Positions 20,347 to 29,675 are shown, numbered from the stretch's first letter. The stretch: 64,000 nt of DNA from Azomonas macrocytogenes (GCF_014191985.1 NZ_JACHXI010000013.1:49315-113314), one strand, 5' to 3'. Numbers and translations: made by a program. The notes: generated from the letters alone by a model not told the origin.

Positions 20347-20839
20347 CGGGACGGCGCTCGCGATATCACCCGCACCAGGGAATGATGTGACCAAGGATGA
20401 CGGTGAGAGCAGGATTGCTGCAGTAGTACTACACCGATAACCCCAGGCGAGAGAGAACTCGCCTGGTCGCGCCGGTAGGCCAGGCAGCTGGCTGCAATGA
20501 GCTGTCTGTTAGCCACCCAAGAAGCTTCATTGCTTCTGTTGAAGCTTCATTGCTTCTGTTCTGGCAGGCTTGCGAGAGGCAGCCAGATTTCCAATTTGGT
20601 ATGGGCCCCGGGTCTGCGGGCGACCTTGATCGATCAAAAGCTAGCCAGTCGGTCAATACCGAACTAAGGAAACTCCGAACAAGTCTCTTTCACAAGCAAG
20701 GGAATTGCTGCAAGCCGTGTCGTCAATGGCAGCGGATTTCTTGTGATAATGAAGAATCCAACTTAACTCTCGGAATTTCCTCAATATCTATGGTTGAGCT
20801 AGCAGCTACCAGTCAGAGACAGGCTGTCCCGGAGGGCTC
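20347..20839. other. Intergenic region before the caspase-like gene
   Basis: About 490 bp without a credible gene. It holds a perfect tandem duplication at 20521–20560 and otherwise mixed-composition sequence. The promoter of the caspase-like gene is presumably here, but I see no strong −35/−10 pair. Confidence 0.5.
20521..20560. repeat. Perfect 2 × 20-bp tandem repeat
   Basis: The unit GAAGCTTCATTGCTTCTGTT occurs twice head to tail with no mismatch. Each unit contains a small palindrome (GAAGCTTC). It could be a recent slippage product or a regulator site; nothing nearby decides this. Confidence 0.9.
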
Positions 20840-22543
20840 ATGGCAGAGCTCACGTTAGGAAAAAAAATAACCAGGATTGGGCATGGAACCGTTGCGCAGG
20901 CTGTCGCTATTGGCGTGGCTGCGCTTATCGCGATTGTGTCGAGCTCTGCCCAGGCGGAGACGCTCACCGTCCCGCCCATTCCGGCACTGTCCACCCTGCC
21001 ACCCTGGGCTCAAGTCCAGACTCAGCCGGTCAAGCGTGCCTTGGTTATCGGAATCCATGAATATCAATATGCTGCGAAACTCCCAACGCCCGCATTCGAC
21101 GAAGAATTGGTCGTGACCGCTTTGCAGAACCTTGATCCAAATTTCGTTATAACGAGAGTGTCTCCAGAGCAAATGACTCGGGCAGGACTGCTCAAGGCCA
21201 TCGAGGATTTCACCAAATCGCTGAACACCGGCGAGAGCGCTTTCGTTTTCTTCAGCGGGCACGGCTTGGAGAGTCAGGGCGTGAACTATCTGCTGGCGGC
21301 AGATGCACAGCCCGCCGAGGCAGGCCAGGAAGGAACTGCCTACATCAGCGTCCCTTACCTGATCGAGCGGATCCAGAATACCGGAGCAGCCATGACTGCC
21401 ATCATCCTGGATGCCTGTCATGTCGACCCGTTCGCAAGCTACGACGCAGACAGCGACATCCTGGATGCGTCTGCTGCAGATCGTCCCGGGCAGGCCCGGC
21501 CCGACCATTCCGCCGCTGCCGGATTAAGCCGCATGACGACTCCGCAAGGCTTCCTTGTCGCATACGCTGCTGAGCCAGGCAAAGCGTCGTATAGCCTGTT
21601 TCGCGACGATTCGCCCGACCAGGGAAGTATCTTCACACGCCGTTTCGTCAGCCATCTGGCAACGCTGAACAGGCCTATTCAAACTATTCTCACGCTTACC
21701 GCAGGCGATGTCTCTTCCCTTACGGGCGGTAGACAGAAACCTTTCGTCAATGCTTCCAGCATCGGTGAAATGCGCCTGCACCGTAGCGCCAGGGTCGAGC
21801 AGGACGAGCTTGAAAGCTGGACAAGAACGGTTGCCGATTCACCAACTGACCAACAATTCTTCGGGCTGCGTGAGTTCGTCAGCCTTTATCCCGCCAGCCA
21901 TTTTTCCAGCGCGGCGCGGTCGCGAATGGCGAGTCTGAAGCGCAGTAACGCTCCCTCGGTATTCGCACAAACCGACCAGGCCGAACCACTCAACGTGGGT
22001 ATTCTGTTCGGAGCCTTGCAAACGCCAGGGCTGGTGAACACGCTCAGCAATGTCGCTTTTGCCGGGCACGACGTCTTTGTCCGGGAGCGGCCGTATGCCA
22101 ATACCCCCAAAGTGATTGCAAGTCTGTGGCAGGGGGATGAAGTCCGGGTACTGGATGGCTCGGTTCGACCGGGATGGGCAAAGATCGTCCTGGAAAACGG
22201 CACTGTGGGGTATGTTGGCAGCGTCAACGAACAGCCGCTGCAAAAGCCTGAGACAACGTCAGTCCTTGAACTCGTTGGCGATGAAACCCTGAACGAGCTT
22301 CAGGTTCATTCCATCCGCCCATGGAATGCCATGCAGCTGGATTCAGCCACGGCACTCATCAAGGTGGGGCCGGTTGCCGACAAGGACCCGCGCAAGGCCC
22401 GCCAGACCGCCTATCTTCGGGCACTTCGCCTGCGTGCAGCACTGGTCGCTCAAGGTGTGAGCAACAAGCGCATTATCATGATCCTTGAAAAGGATAAGGA
22501 TCGCAGTAGCAGTGATTCCGCAAGCGTCACGCTGCTTCACTAA
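20840..22543 (+). CDS. Secreted caspase-like (C14) protease with SH3-type domain
   Basis: 567 residues. A signal or anchor segment lies at about 18–40, followed by a caspase/metacaspase-like domain at about 63–300 with the catalytic dyad visible: H141 in FFSGHGLES and C193 in ILDACHVDP. The C-terminal half has a bacterial SH3-like region (about 415–470: VRERPYANTPKVIASLWQGDEVRVLDG) and a last ~90 residues resembling the helical end of an OmpA-type domain (ARQTAYLRALRLRAALVAQGVSNKRI). The lead-in predicts export to the periplasm, where caspase folds can process envelope substrates. The neighbours share no obvious pathway. Its stop overlaps that of xseA on the other strand. Confidence 0.82.
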   Translation: MAELTLGKKITRIGHGTVAQAVAIGVAALIAIVSSSAQAETLTVPPIPALSTLPPWAQVQTQPVKRALVIGIHEYQYAAKLPTPAFDEELVVTALQNLDPNFVITRVSPEQMTRAGLLKAIEDFTKSLNTGESAFVFFSGHGLESQGVNYLLAADAQPAEAGQEGTAYISVPYLIERIQNTGAAMTAIILDACHVDPFASYDADSDILDASAADRPGQARPDHSAAAGLSRMTTPQGFLVAYAAEPGKASYSLFRDDSPDQGSIFTRRFVSHLATLNRPIQTILTLTAGDVSSLTGGRQKPFVNASSIGEMRLHRSARVEQDELESWTRTVADSPTDQQFFGLREFVSLYPASHFSSAARSRMASLKRSNAPSVFAQTDQAEPLNVGILFGALQTPGLVNTLSNVAFAGHDVFVRERPYANTPKVIASLWQGDEVRVLDGSVRPGWAKIVLENGTVGYVGSVNEQPLQKPETTSVLELVGDETLNELQVHSIRPWNAMQLDSATALIKVGPVADKDPRKARQTAYLRALRLRAALVAQGVSNKRIIMILEKDKDRSSSDSASVTLLH

Positions 22544-23901
22544 AGCCGGCCATGAACATCGGATTCCACCCGCACGCTTAGCTCGCCTTCACCCAGTCGG
22601 GCCCTGAGCCGCTGGCCTGGCCTGGTCTGGTCTGCCGCGCGGATCGCCCGGCCATTTTCATCCAGCAGAATGCTGTAGCCACGGCTCAGCGTGGCCAGTG
22701 GGCTGACGACTTGCAGGGTTTGGGCAAGTGACTGCAGTTGTTGTCGCTGGCGCCTGAGATTTTCCTGCATGGCACGTGGCAAGCGGCTGCCCAGGTATTC
22801 CAGGCGCTGGCTTAACGCATTCAGGGTGCGCTCCGGATGCTGTGCCGTCAGGCGTGTATCGAGCCGGGCCAGTCGCTCCTGCCCGTTACGCAGCCGCTGC
22901 TGGATCGCACGCAACAGCCGCTGTTCCAGGTCGTCGACGCGCTGCGCCTGTTGCTGCAGTCGCTCGCCGGGATGGCGCAGGCGCTTGGTCAAGCCTTCCA
23001 GGCGCATGCCTGCACGTTGCAAGCGTTCCTGCATGCGCAGCAACAGGCGGCGCTGCAGGTTTTCCAGGCGCTGGACCAGATCGCCCGTGTGCGGCGCCAG
23101 TAGTTCGGCGGCGGCAGAAGGAGTCGGCGCGCGGACGTCGGCGACGAAATCGGCGATGGATACATCGGTTTCATGGCCGACGGCACTGACGATAGGCGTT
23201 GCACAGTTGGCCACGGCACGCGCTACAGCCTCTTCGTTGAAGCACCACAGATCCTCCAGCGAACCGCCACCCCGGGCCAGGATCAAGGCATCAAAACCCT
23301 GGGCGTCGGCCAGTTCCAGTGCTCGGACGATTTGCAGCGTCGCCTCGCGACCCTGTACGGCAGTGGGCACCAGCACCAACTCCACTTGCGGCGCGCGGCG
23401 GCCGAATACGCTGATGATGTCGCGAATCACCGCGCCGCTGGGCGAGGTGACAATGCCGATGCGGCGCGGATGCGCGGGCAGCGCCTGCTTGCGCGCGGCG
23501 GCGAACAGCCCTTCGGTGGCCAGCTTTTCCTTCAAGGCCTCGAAGGCCAGGCGCAGTGCACCGTCACCAGCTGGTTCGAGGGTTTCGAGGATCAGCTGAT
23601 AATCGCCGCGTGCTTCGAATACGGAAACCCGTCCGCGTACCCGCACCGCCAGCCCGTCACGCAAGGCTTCGCGCACGCGCACGGCATTCTGGCGGAACAG
23701 CGCGCAGCGCACTTGGGCGTTCTGGTCCTTGAGGGTGAAATAGACATGCCCCGAGGCCGGGCGCGCCAGATTGGAAATCTCGCCCTCGACCCAGATGCGG
23801 GCAAACACATCCTCCAGCAGTAACCGGGCGCGGCTATTGAGCTGGGAGACGCTGAGCACCTCGCGGTCGAGATCGAGACGTTGGAAGGGATCGGTAGGCA
23901 T
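22540..23901 (-). CDS. xseA: Exodeoxyribonuclease VII large subunit
   Basis: 453 residues, close to E. coli XseA (456). N-terminal OB fold (VSQLNSRARLLLEDVFARIWVEGEISNLARPASGHVYFTLKD), catalytic core (GIVTSPSGAVIRDIISVFGRR; ILARGGGSLEDLWCFNEEAVARA; SAVGHETDVSIADFVAD), a long coiled coil, and the C-terminal LSRGYSILLDENGRAIR. It degrades single-stranded DNA in a complex with many XseB subunits. The start at 23901 (MPTDPF) is preferred over an upstream Met because the OB-fold lead is complete; 23910 is an alternative. Confidence 0.95.
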   Translation of the reverse strand: MPTDPFQRLDLDREVLSVSQLNSRARLLLEDVFARIWVEGEISNLARPASGHVYFTLKDQNAQVRCALFRQNAVRVREALRDGLAVRVRGRVSVFEARGDYQLILETLEPAGDGALRLAFEALKEKLATEGLFAAARKQALPAHPRRIGIVTSPSGAVIRDIISVFGRRAPQVELVLVPTAVQGREATLQIVRALELADAQGFDALILARGGGSLEDLWCFNEEAVARAVANCATPIVSAVGHETDVSIADFVADVRAPTPSAAAELLAPHTGDLVQRLENLQRRLLLRMQERLQRAGMRLEGLTKRLRHPGERLQQQAQRVDDLEQRLLRAIQQRLRNGQERLARLDTRLTAQHPERTLNALSQRLEYLGSRLPRAMQENLRRQRQQLQSLAQTLQVVSPLATLSRGYSILLDENGRAIRAADQTRPGQRLRARLGEGELSVRVESDVHGRL

Positions 23902-23960
23902 GCCCGGCATGATAAGCCGAAATGCAGAAGGGGCGCACCGGACGGTACGCCCCGCAGTGC

Positions 23961-26210
23961 TCAACGCTGGATATTGCCCAGGCGCATGAAGCGGGTTTCG
24001 CCGCTGGAATCTTCGACGCCATCGTTGTCGGTGACTACGAAGAGCTGGCCGGTCTGATCCACCGCCGCGCCTTCGACCTTGTCGCGCACCCAGCCGTGAG
24101 TGGCCTTCAGGTCCGGCAGCAGGTCGCGCTCCAGGGTCTTCTGCAGAACCGGGAAAGAGCCACCTTCGGCCACCGACTGCAGGTTGGCCAGCGAGAGGCG
24201 ATAGAGCTTCTTGATCTGTGCGGCCGGACCTTGCTGGTTGTCGCGCTCGATGACCAGCAACTCGCGGTCGTTGAGCGCGGTGAGTTCGGACAGGCCGACC
24301 CAGGCGCCTTGCGTCGTACTATCCAGCGGATAATGGAAAAATGCCCACTCGCCGGTGGTCGGATTGAAGACTCCGATCCGCGCATATCCTGCCGGATCGT
24401 TCTTCCATTCGCGCTGGAAGGCGACATAGACACGTTCCTGAGCGCCCTGGCCGATCACCGCAACGCCTTCGAAGCCATAGTTGCTCGCCTGGCTGGCGAC
24501 TTCAGCGGGCAGTGGATATTCATGCAGCACTTCGCCCTGGGCATTGGTGCGGATCAGCAGGTTCGGCTGCTGCTTGCCGTCGCCTTCGGAGGCCAGCCAG
24601 AAATCGCCATTGACTGCCTGGGCGATGCCTTCCAGATCGTAGTCGACGGTCGTGCCGGCCTTGTGCAGTTCGATCTGCCCATCGATGATGGCGGGCGTCT
24701 GGCGGGTGTCCACCGTGAAGATGCGCGAGGCTTTGTAATAGCTATCCGGCACGGCATAGAGACGATGCGGCGCGCTGCGATCCGCCACCATGCCGCTCAG
24801 TGTCCCCCACGGAATCAAAGCCTTTTCGGTGGACTGGATTTCCGGGTAGGGCGCGTCCTTGGCGCCCAGGCGATAGATCGACAGGGTAGAGCGATAGCCT
24901 TTTTCGGCCGCATCCTCCTCGCTGCTGACCACGAACAGGTTGCGCGAAGGAATCGCCAGCAAGCCTTCCGGTCCCATGCCGGCGGGCAACAGTTGCCGCA
25001 GGCGCGGCTGCCATGGCCTGGCCACGTCATAGACGGCGACCACGTTGGCGCGCTCGCTGCCGACGAACAGGAAATTGTTGCGCCCGTACTCGGCGTAGGC
25101 GATACCTTCCGGCTCGATGCCCTTGTTCTCCGAACGGCTTTCCGGGTAGTGGCCGGCGCGGATGATGGCGTGCTCCAGGCTATTGCCCGCGTCATGCCAG
25201 ACGTTGCCCAGCGGGTCGAACAGGGTGAAGCCCCGGCTACCACCTTCGACACCGTTGGCATCCTTGTAATCGCCTTCGTTGGCGGTCGCCAGCAGTGGCC
25301 CAACCCAGCCGATGGCATCCGGTTCGCGGCGGCGGTTTTCCTGCGTGTTCAGCGGCAGGATGCGACCATCTTCCTGCGTATCGACTTCCGTCAGGTTTAC
25401 CATTCCGGCGCTGAAATCGGTAATGATCTTGCCCCGGCGCAGGTTCACCAGCACCACATGATTGTTCTCCTGCAGGGTCACTGCGGCGATGTCGAGGGCA
25501 TTGATGCTGACGTACTCGGGTTCCGGATCTTCCGGCGCGATGGCCGACAGCCCGCTGAGCGGCACCTCCTGGACCGACCAGCGCTCCGGCTTGCCCTTGA
25601 GCGTCACCACGCTCAGATGGCCGGGTGGCAGTTGCGGGATCAGGCCGTCGTTCAGCTTCTCGTCACGCTCGTTCTCAATGGCGACGGCGGCATAATTGCC
25701 GGTCGGGCTGACCGCCACGGAATCCGGCTGGCCGTTCATGGGCAGGCTGGCCACCCGCTGCGGCTGGCCTGGATCGCGGATATCGAACACCGCCAGAACG
25801 CCGCTTGGCTGGCTGAAACTCAGAGACGTATTCACCGCCACCAGCGCGTAGTTCTCATGCACGGCCACCGAGGTGGGTTCGCCCTCCAGTGCTACGAATC
25901 CGCTCGGTTGCGGGTTGGCCGGATCACGGATATCCACCAGCCCGATGCGCTTGCCAGGGCTGTCGGTATAGATCAGCGTTTGGCCATCGCGGCTGACCGC
26001 GGTGATTTCCGCAACCGTCTGCGTGGCCGGATCTTCCGTCGTGGCCAGGTTGCGGTACACCGCAAAGGTCGCGATGCGTTCGAAGTAATTGCCGTTGCCG
26101 GCTCGGGCCGCGGTCACCACATCGGGCGCGGCGACCGCCAGTGGCAGGGCAAGGGAAAACACGGCACAGGCGAGCGGCAGCCGTTTGATGGGTTGAAACA
26201 AGGGCGTCAT
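23961..26210 (-). CDS. Secreted esterase-like activity of phytase family protein
   Basis: 749 residues with a signal peptide (RLPLACAVFSLALPLAVAAPD). The first half is a beta-propeller-like domain with repeated VDIRDPANPQP / FDIRDPGQPQR units. The second half carries the phytase-like esterase domain (GIEPEGIAYAEYGRNNFLFVGSERA; VDYDLEGIAQAVNGDFWLASEGDG; NYGFEGVAVIGQGAQERVYVAFQRE; KVEGAAVDQTGQLFVVTDNDGVEDSSGETRFMRLG). The acidic clusters fit calcium-bound phosphatase chemistry. Probably a periplasmic or extracellular phosphoesterase; the substrate is unknown. The last codons lie 60 bp before xseA on the same strand. Confidence 0.8.
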   Translation of the reverse strand: MTPLFQPIKRLPLACAVFSLALPLAVAAPDVVTAARAGNGNYFERIATFAVYRNLATTEDPATQTVAEITAVSRDGQTLIYTDSPGKRIGLVDIRDPANPQPSGFVALEGEPTSVAVHENYALVAVNTSLSFSQPSGVLAVFDIRDPGQPQRVASLPMNGQPDSVAVSPTGNYAAVAIENERDEKLNDGLIPQLPPGHLSVVTLKGKPERWSVQEVPLSGLSAIAPEDPEPEYVSINALDIAAVTLQENNHVVLVNLRRGKIITDFSAGMVNLTEVDTQEDGRILPLNTQENRRREPDAIGWVGPLLATANEGDYKDANGVEGGSRGFTLFDPLGNVWHDAGNSLEHAIIRAGHYPESRSENKGIEPEGIAYAEYGRNNFLFVGSERANVVAVYDVARPWQPRLRQLLPAGMGPEGLLAIPSRNLFVVSSEEDAAEKGYRSTLSIYRLGAKDAPYPEIQSTEKALIPWGTLSGMVADRSAPHRLYAVPDSYYKASRIFTVDTRQTPAIIDGQIELHKAGTTVDYDLEGIAQAVNGDFWLASEGDGKQQPNLLIRTNAQGEVLHEYPLPAEVASQASNYGFEGVAVIGQGAQERVYVAFQREWKNDPAGYARIGVFNPTTGEWAFFHYPLDSTTQGAWVGLSELTALNDRELLVIERDNQQGPAAQIKKLYRLSLANLQSVAEGGSFPVLQKTLERDLLPDLKATHGWVRDKVEGAAVDQTGQLFVVTDNDGVEDSSGETRFMRLGNIQR

Positions 26211-26269
26211 GAAAGCCTCCAGTCCTGCCAGGGTTCGATGAGCGAGCCCGGTAACGCTAGACGGAAGGT

Positions 26270-26287
26270 CTTACAAGGGTATGACGG
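26270..26287 (-). promoter_or_regulatory. Weak candidate Pho box
   Basis: On the minus strand CCGTCATACCCTTGTAAG shows one good half-site (CCGTCAT against CTGTCAT) and one poor half at the right spacing, about 60 bp before the phytase-like gene. It is suggestive only because the product is phosphatase-like. Confidence 0.25.
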
Positions 26288-26497
26288 TGCGCTTGCCTTG
26301 TTTTGCGGAACATGTCAAGAAGCTGCACAGCCACTCAAGCGGCAGAATCTCGGTGCGGTGATGAGGAACGACTGCGAGACGAGCAGCGCGTTCAGCCGTT
26401 CCAGCATCGGATTCACCTCATGCTGCACTTCAGCTCGGGACTACATACATAAGGCATGAAGGCTTGATGGCGACCCCTTTAGGTTTAGCCTGCGCGA

Positions 26498-27097
26498 TTA
26501 CACGAAGACCCGGAACCGCTTCGCGTCGTCGATAAAGGGTTTCTCGCCGAAACTGCCTTTGCTGGAGCCAAACGGCAGTTGCGCGCGCAGCGTCCAACTG
26601 GCCGGTAGATTCCATTCGGCAGCAACAGCCGCGTCGGGCAGTGGGTTGTAGTGCTGAAGGCTCGCGCCGATACCGGCATTGGCCAGTGCTGTCCATACGG
26701 CAAACTGGGCAATGCCGCTGGCCTGTTCGGACCAAATGGGGAAGTTCTTGGCATACGCAGCGAACTGTTTCTGCAAACCGTCAACGACTTCCTGGTCTTC
26801 ATAAAACAAGACGGTACCTGCGCCTGCAGCGAAGCTATCGATCTTGTCTGAGGTGGTGGCAAAAGAATCGGCAGGTACGAGCTTGCGCAGTTCTTCTTTC
26901 ACGAAACCCCAAAATCTGTCGCTCTGGGTCCCATACAGGATTACGGCACGCGAACTTTGGGAGTTGAATGCAGATGGCGAGAGCTTGATCGCTTCCTGGA
27001 TCAACTCAGTGACATTCTGCTGCGAAAGCGGCAATTCTTTCCCCAGGGCGTACTGGCTGCGGCGGATTTTTATTGTGTCGATGAACGGATTGCTCAT
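26498..27097 (-). CDS. Nitroreductase family FMN oxidoreductase
   Basis: A 199-residue cytoplasmic protein, MSNPFIDTIKIRRSQYALGKELPLS, with the nitroreductase N-terminal RRS(Q)Y motif and SPSAFNSQSSRAVIL for FMN phosphate binding. It has the central WSEQASGIAQFAVWTALANAGIGASLQHYNP region and a C-terminal GEKPFIDDAKRFRVFV. It most resembles the YdgI/Frm2-type subgroup, which reduces nitro compounds, quinones or lipid-related substrates with NAD(P)H. It is monocistronic, downstream of the decayed MFS gene on the same strand. Confidence 0.9.
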   Translation of the reverse strand: MSNPFIDTIKIRRSQYALGKELPLSQQNVTELIQEAIKLSPSAFNSQSSRAVILYGTQSDRFWGFVKEELRKLVPADSFATTSDKIDSFAAGAGTVLFYEDQEVVDGLQKQFAAYAKNFPIWSEQASGIAQFAVWTALANAGIGASLQHYNPLPDAAVAAEWNLPASWTLRAQLPFGSSKGSFGEKPFIDDAKRFRVFV

Positions 27098-27201
27098 GCT
27101 GTTGATTCCTATGTGGAAAGCTCAGGTTTAAGCCAGGCGCTGTATCAGTGGTATGTCACGCAGTCAGCGGAACAGCTACTGCACCATGTGTTTGTGTGTG
27201 G

Positions 27202-27472
27202 CTATTTTTGATCCGTTTGGAAACAATCAAAATAGGAAAAAAAGAATAGTATTCTTTCCAGTTTTGAGGTTTCCCGGCTTGCGATTGGGCAGTGAGAGAG
27301 GGGGATGTCGGTGTCGGCCCTGGAGGTACGCTTGTGCTGGCGCAGGTGCTCGGTCCAGGACTTGATCTGGAACCATTCCAGCATCGACCGTCGCTACTCA
27401 GAGAATGGCGAACAGCCTTTGCCGCAAGGGGGCGAAACCGCTGGATGGCAAATCCCAGGAGCGTTCGTTCAT
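27202..27472 (-). pseudogene. MFS transporter remnant (N- and C-terminal fragments only)
   Basis: A good ribosome site (GAGGGAACGAACC) leads into MNERSWDLPSSGFAPLRQR, the usual start of DUF894/EntS-like MFS exporters, but the frame stops after 24 codons (27398–27472). In another frame 14 bp further on (27384 downwards), MLEWFQIKSWTEHLRQHKR matches the C-terminal end of the same exporter type. About 500 residues in between are gone. It lies downstream of the amidohydrolase on the same strand, so the operon has lost its exporter. Family identification is from memory of conserved ends. Confidence 0.65.
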
Positions 27473-27565
27473 GGTTCGTTCCCTCTTTGTCAGTCACGGG
27501 GGGCGCGATGGCGGGGGAGCCAGCCCGCGATGGCGCCGGCTCTTGGTACCGGTGGCGCTACGAAC

Positions 27566-29578
27566 CTAGACTGCCCAGCAGGAGCAGCCCAGCGCACCGA
27601 AGAAGCCCTTCAGGTCCGAAGTCGGCACGCTCGAAGCCCAGGCCCGTGCATGGTCGTGCCCGTGCAGGCCGCAACCGCTGGCGCAACCGCAGGTGGCCGC
27701 GGCCTGCCGGCGCACGGGGGCCAGCGAATTGCGCCCCGCGCCGTCCGGCTCGCCCCAGGCGCCGTAGCCCTTGAAGGTGCGCGTCGGCGACCAGTCGGGC
27801 AGCGCCGGCGGCAGCGGGTTGTCGTCCAGCGGCGCGAACTCGCCGGCACCGTAGACGATACGGCCGCCCACTACAGTCAAATCCGAGGTGAGGAAGGAGA
27901 TTTCATCCTCGGGGATGGTGAAGTAGTCCTTGTTCGGCACGATCAGATCGGCAAACTGGCTCGGCTCGATGCGTCCACGCTGGCCTTCCTCGTTGGAGAA
28001 CCAGGCGACGTTCTCGGTCCACAGGCGCAGCGCCGTTTCGCGATCCAGCAGGTTGTGCGGCGGGTATAGGTTAAGGCCGCCGAGAGTCTTGCCGGTGACC
28101 ATCCAGGCCAGCGACACCCAGGGGTTGTAGGAGGCCACGCGGGTGGCATCGGTACCGGCCGAGACTTTCACACCCTTTTCCAGGATGCGCTTGACCGGCG
28201 GCGTCGCCTCGGCCGCCCTGGCGCCGTAGCGCTCGACGAAGTACTCGCCCTGGTAAGCCATGCGGTGCTGCACGGCGATACCGCCGCCCAGTGCCGCGAT
28301 GCGGTCGATGGACTTGTCGGAGATGGTTTCGGCGTGATCGAAGAACCAGTTGATGCCTTGCAGCGGAATGTCCTGGTTGACCTTCTCGAACACGTCCAGC
28401 GCGCGCGTGATGGTCTCGTCATAGGTCGCATGCAGGCGCCAGGGCCACTTGTTCTGCGCCAGTACGCGCACCACTTCCTCCAACTCGCCTTCCATTTGCG
28501 ATGGCATGTCCGGCCGTTCGACGCGGAAATCCTCGAAGTCCGCGGCCGAGTACACCAGCATCTCGCCGGCGCCGTTGTGGCGGAAATAGTCGTTGCCCTG
28601 CTTGTACTTGACCGAGGACGTCCATTTGAGGAAGTCCTCCTTTTCCTGCTTGGGCTTCTGCGTGAACAGGTTATAGGCGATACGCACGGTGATCTGGCCG
28701 TCGTCGGCCAGTTTCTGGATCACCGCGTAGTCGTCGGGGTAGTTCTGAAAACCGCCACCGGCATCGATCACGCCGGTCACGCCCAGACGGTTGAGCTCGC
28801 GCATGAAGTGGCGCGTGGAGTTGACCTGATACTCGAATGGCAGCTTCGGTCCCTTGGCCAGGGTGGCGTAGAGAATCATTGCATTGGGCTTGGCCAGCAG
28901 CAGGCCGGTGGGGTTGCCGTTGGCGTCGCGGGTGATCTGGCCGCCCGGCGGCTCGGGCGTGTCCCTGGTGTAGCCCACGGCGCGCAGCGCGGCGCCATTG
29001 AGCAGGGCTCGGTCGTACAGATGCAGCAGGAACACCGGCGTATCGGGCGCGATGGCGTTGATCTCGGCGAGGGTCGGCAGGCGCTTCTCGACGAACTGAT
29101 GTTCGGTGAAGCCACCGACCACGCGCACCCATTGCGGTGCCGGGGTGATGGCGACCTGGCGCTTGAGCATGTCCAGCGCGTCGGCCAGCGAGCGCACACC
29201 ATCCCAGCGTAGTTCCAGGTTGTAGTTGAGGCCGCCGCGTACCACGTGGGTGTGATTGTCGAACAGGCCGGGTAGCACGCGCTTGCGCTGGAGATTAATA
29301 AGCTGGGTGCCGGAGCCAGCCAGGGCCAGGATCTCCGGGGCCGCGCCTACGGCCAGGAAGCGGCCATCCTTGATCGCCACGGCACTGGCGACAGGGTTGC
29401 GGCGATCCAGCGTAGTGATCTGGCCATTGTGAAAAATGATGTCGGGAGTGGAATCGGACACGGTGGATGCTCCTTTGCTGACGGCTTCGGCGGCGGTGTT
29501 GCGACCCAACAAGCTGTTCAGCGCCAGCGTAGATGCCAGCGTCGTCGCAATGCCAAGGACTGTTCGGCGGGATGTCAT
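27566..29578 (-). CDS. Tat-exported amidohydrolase (YtcJ-like)
   Basis: About 670 residues from the Met at 29578 (MTSRRTVLGIATTLASTLALNSLLG), a twin-arginine-type signal. The metal-dependent amidohydrolase fold shows VLPGLFDNHTHVVRGG near the N-terminus, HATYDETI and WFFDHAETIS in the middle, and KVSAGTDATRVASYNPW towards the C-terminal metal Asp. The family hydrolyses amide or C–N bonds in small molecules; the substrate is unknown. The C-terminus is unusual: a Cys/His-rich stretch (CGCASGCGLHGHDH) and a final CSCWAV. The gene lies between a pirin remnant and an MFS remnant and opposite a LysR gene, probably a former catabolic unit. Confidence 0.85.
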   Translation of the reverse strand: MTSRRTVLGIATTLASTLALNSLLGRNTAAEAVSKGASTVSDSTPDIIFHNGQITTLDRRNPVASAVAIKDGRFLAVGAAPEILALAGSGTQLINLQRKRVLPGLFDNHTHVVRGGLNYNLELRWDGVRSLADALDMLKRQVAITPAPQWVRVVGGFTEHQFVEKRLPTLAEINAIAPDTPVFLLHLYDRALLNGAALRAVGYTRDTPEPPGGQITRDANGNPTGLLLAKPNAMILYATLAKGPKLPFEYQVNSTRHFMRELNRLGVTGVIDAGGGFQNYPDDYAVIQKLADDGQITVRIAYNLFTQKPKQEKEDFLKWTSSVKYKQGNDYFRHNGAGEMLVYSAADFEDFRVERPDMPSQMEGELEEVVRVLAQNKWPWRLHATYDETITRALDVFEKVNQDIPLQGINWFFDHAETISDKSIDRIAALGGGIAVQHRMAYQGEYFVERYGARAAEATPPVKRILEKGVKVSAGTDATRVASYNPWVSLAWMVTGKTLGGLNLYPPHNLLDRETALRLWTENVAWFSNEEGQRGRIEPSQFADLIVPNKDYFTIPEDEISFLTSDLTVVGGRIVYGAGEFAPLDDNPLPPALPDWSPTRTFKGYGAWGEPDGAGRNSLAPVRRQAAATCGCASGCGLHGHDHARAWASSVPTSDLKGFFGALGCSCWAV

Positions 29579-29675
29579 GGGTTTGCCCTCACATGATGGT
29601 TTCGAGTGCACCCGTCCACCCAGTTTCTGGCTCTACCACGATGTCCGGGCACCACGAATCGTCACGACGCTGTTC

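Noticed and set aside
23922..26459. 845-codon plus-strand frame antisense to the phytase-like gene
   Set aside because: The minus-strand product has a signal peptide and clear domain motifs, while the plus-strand translation is rich in His/Gln/Arg with no motif.
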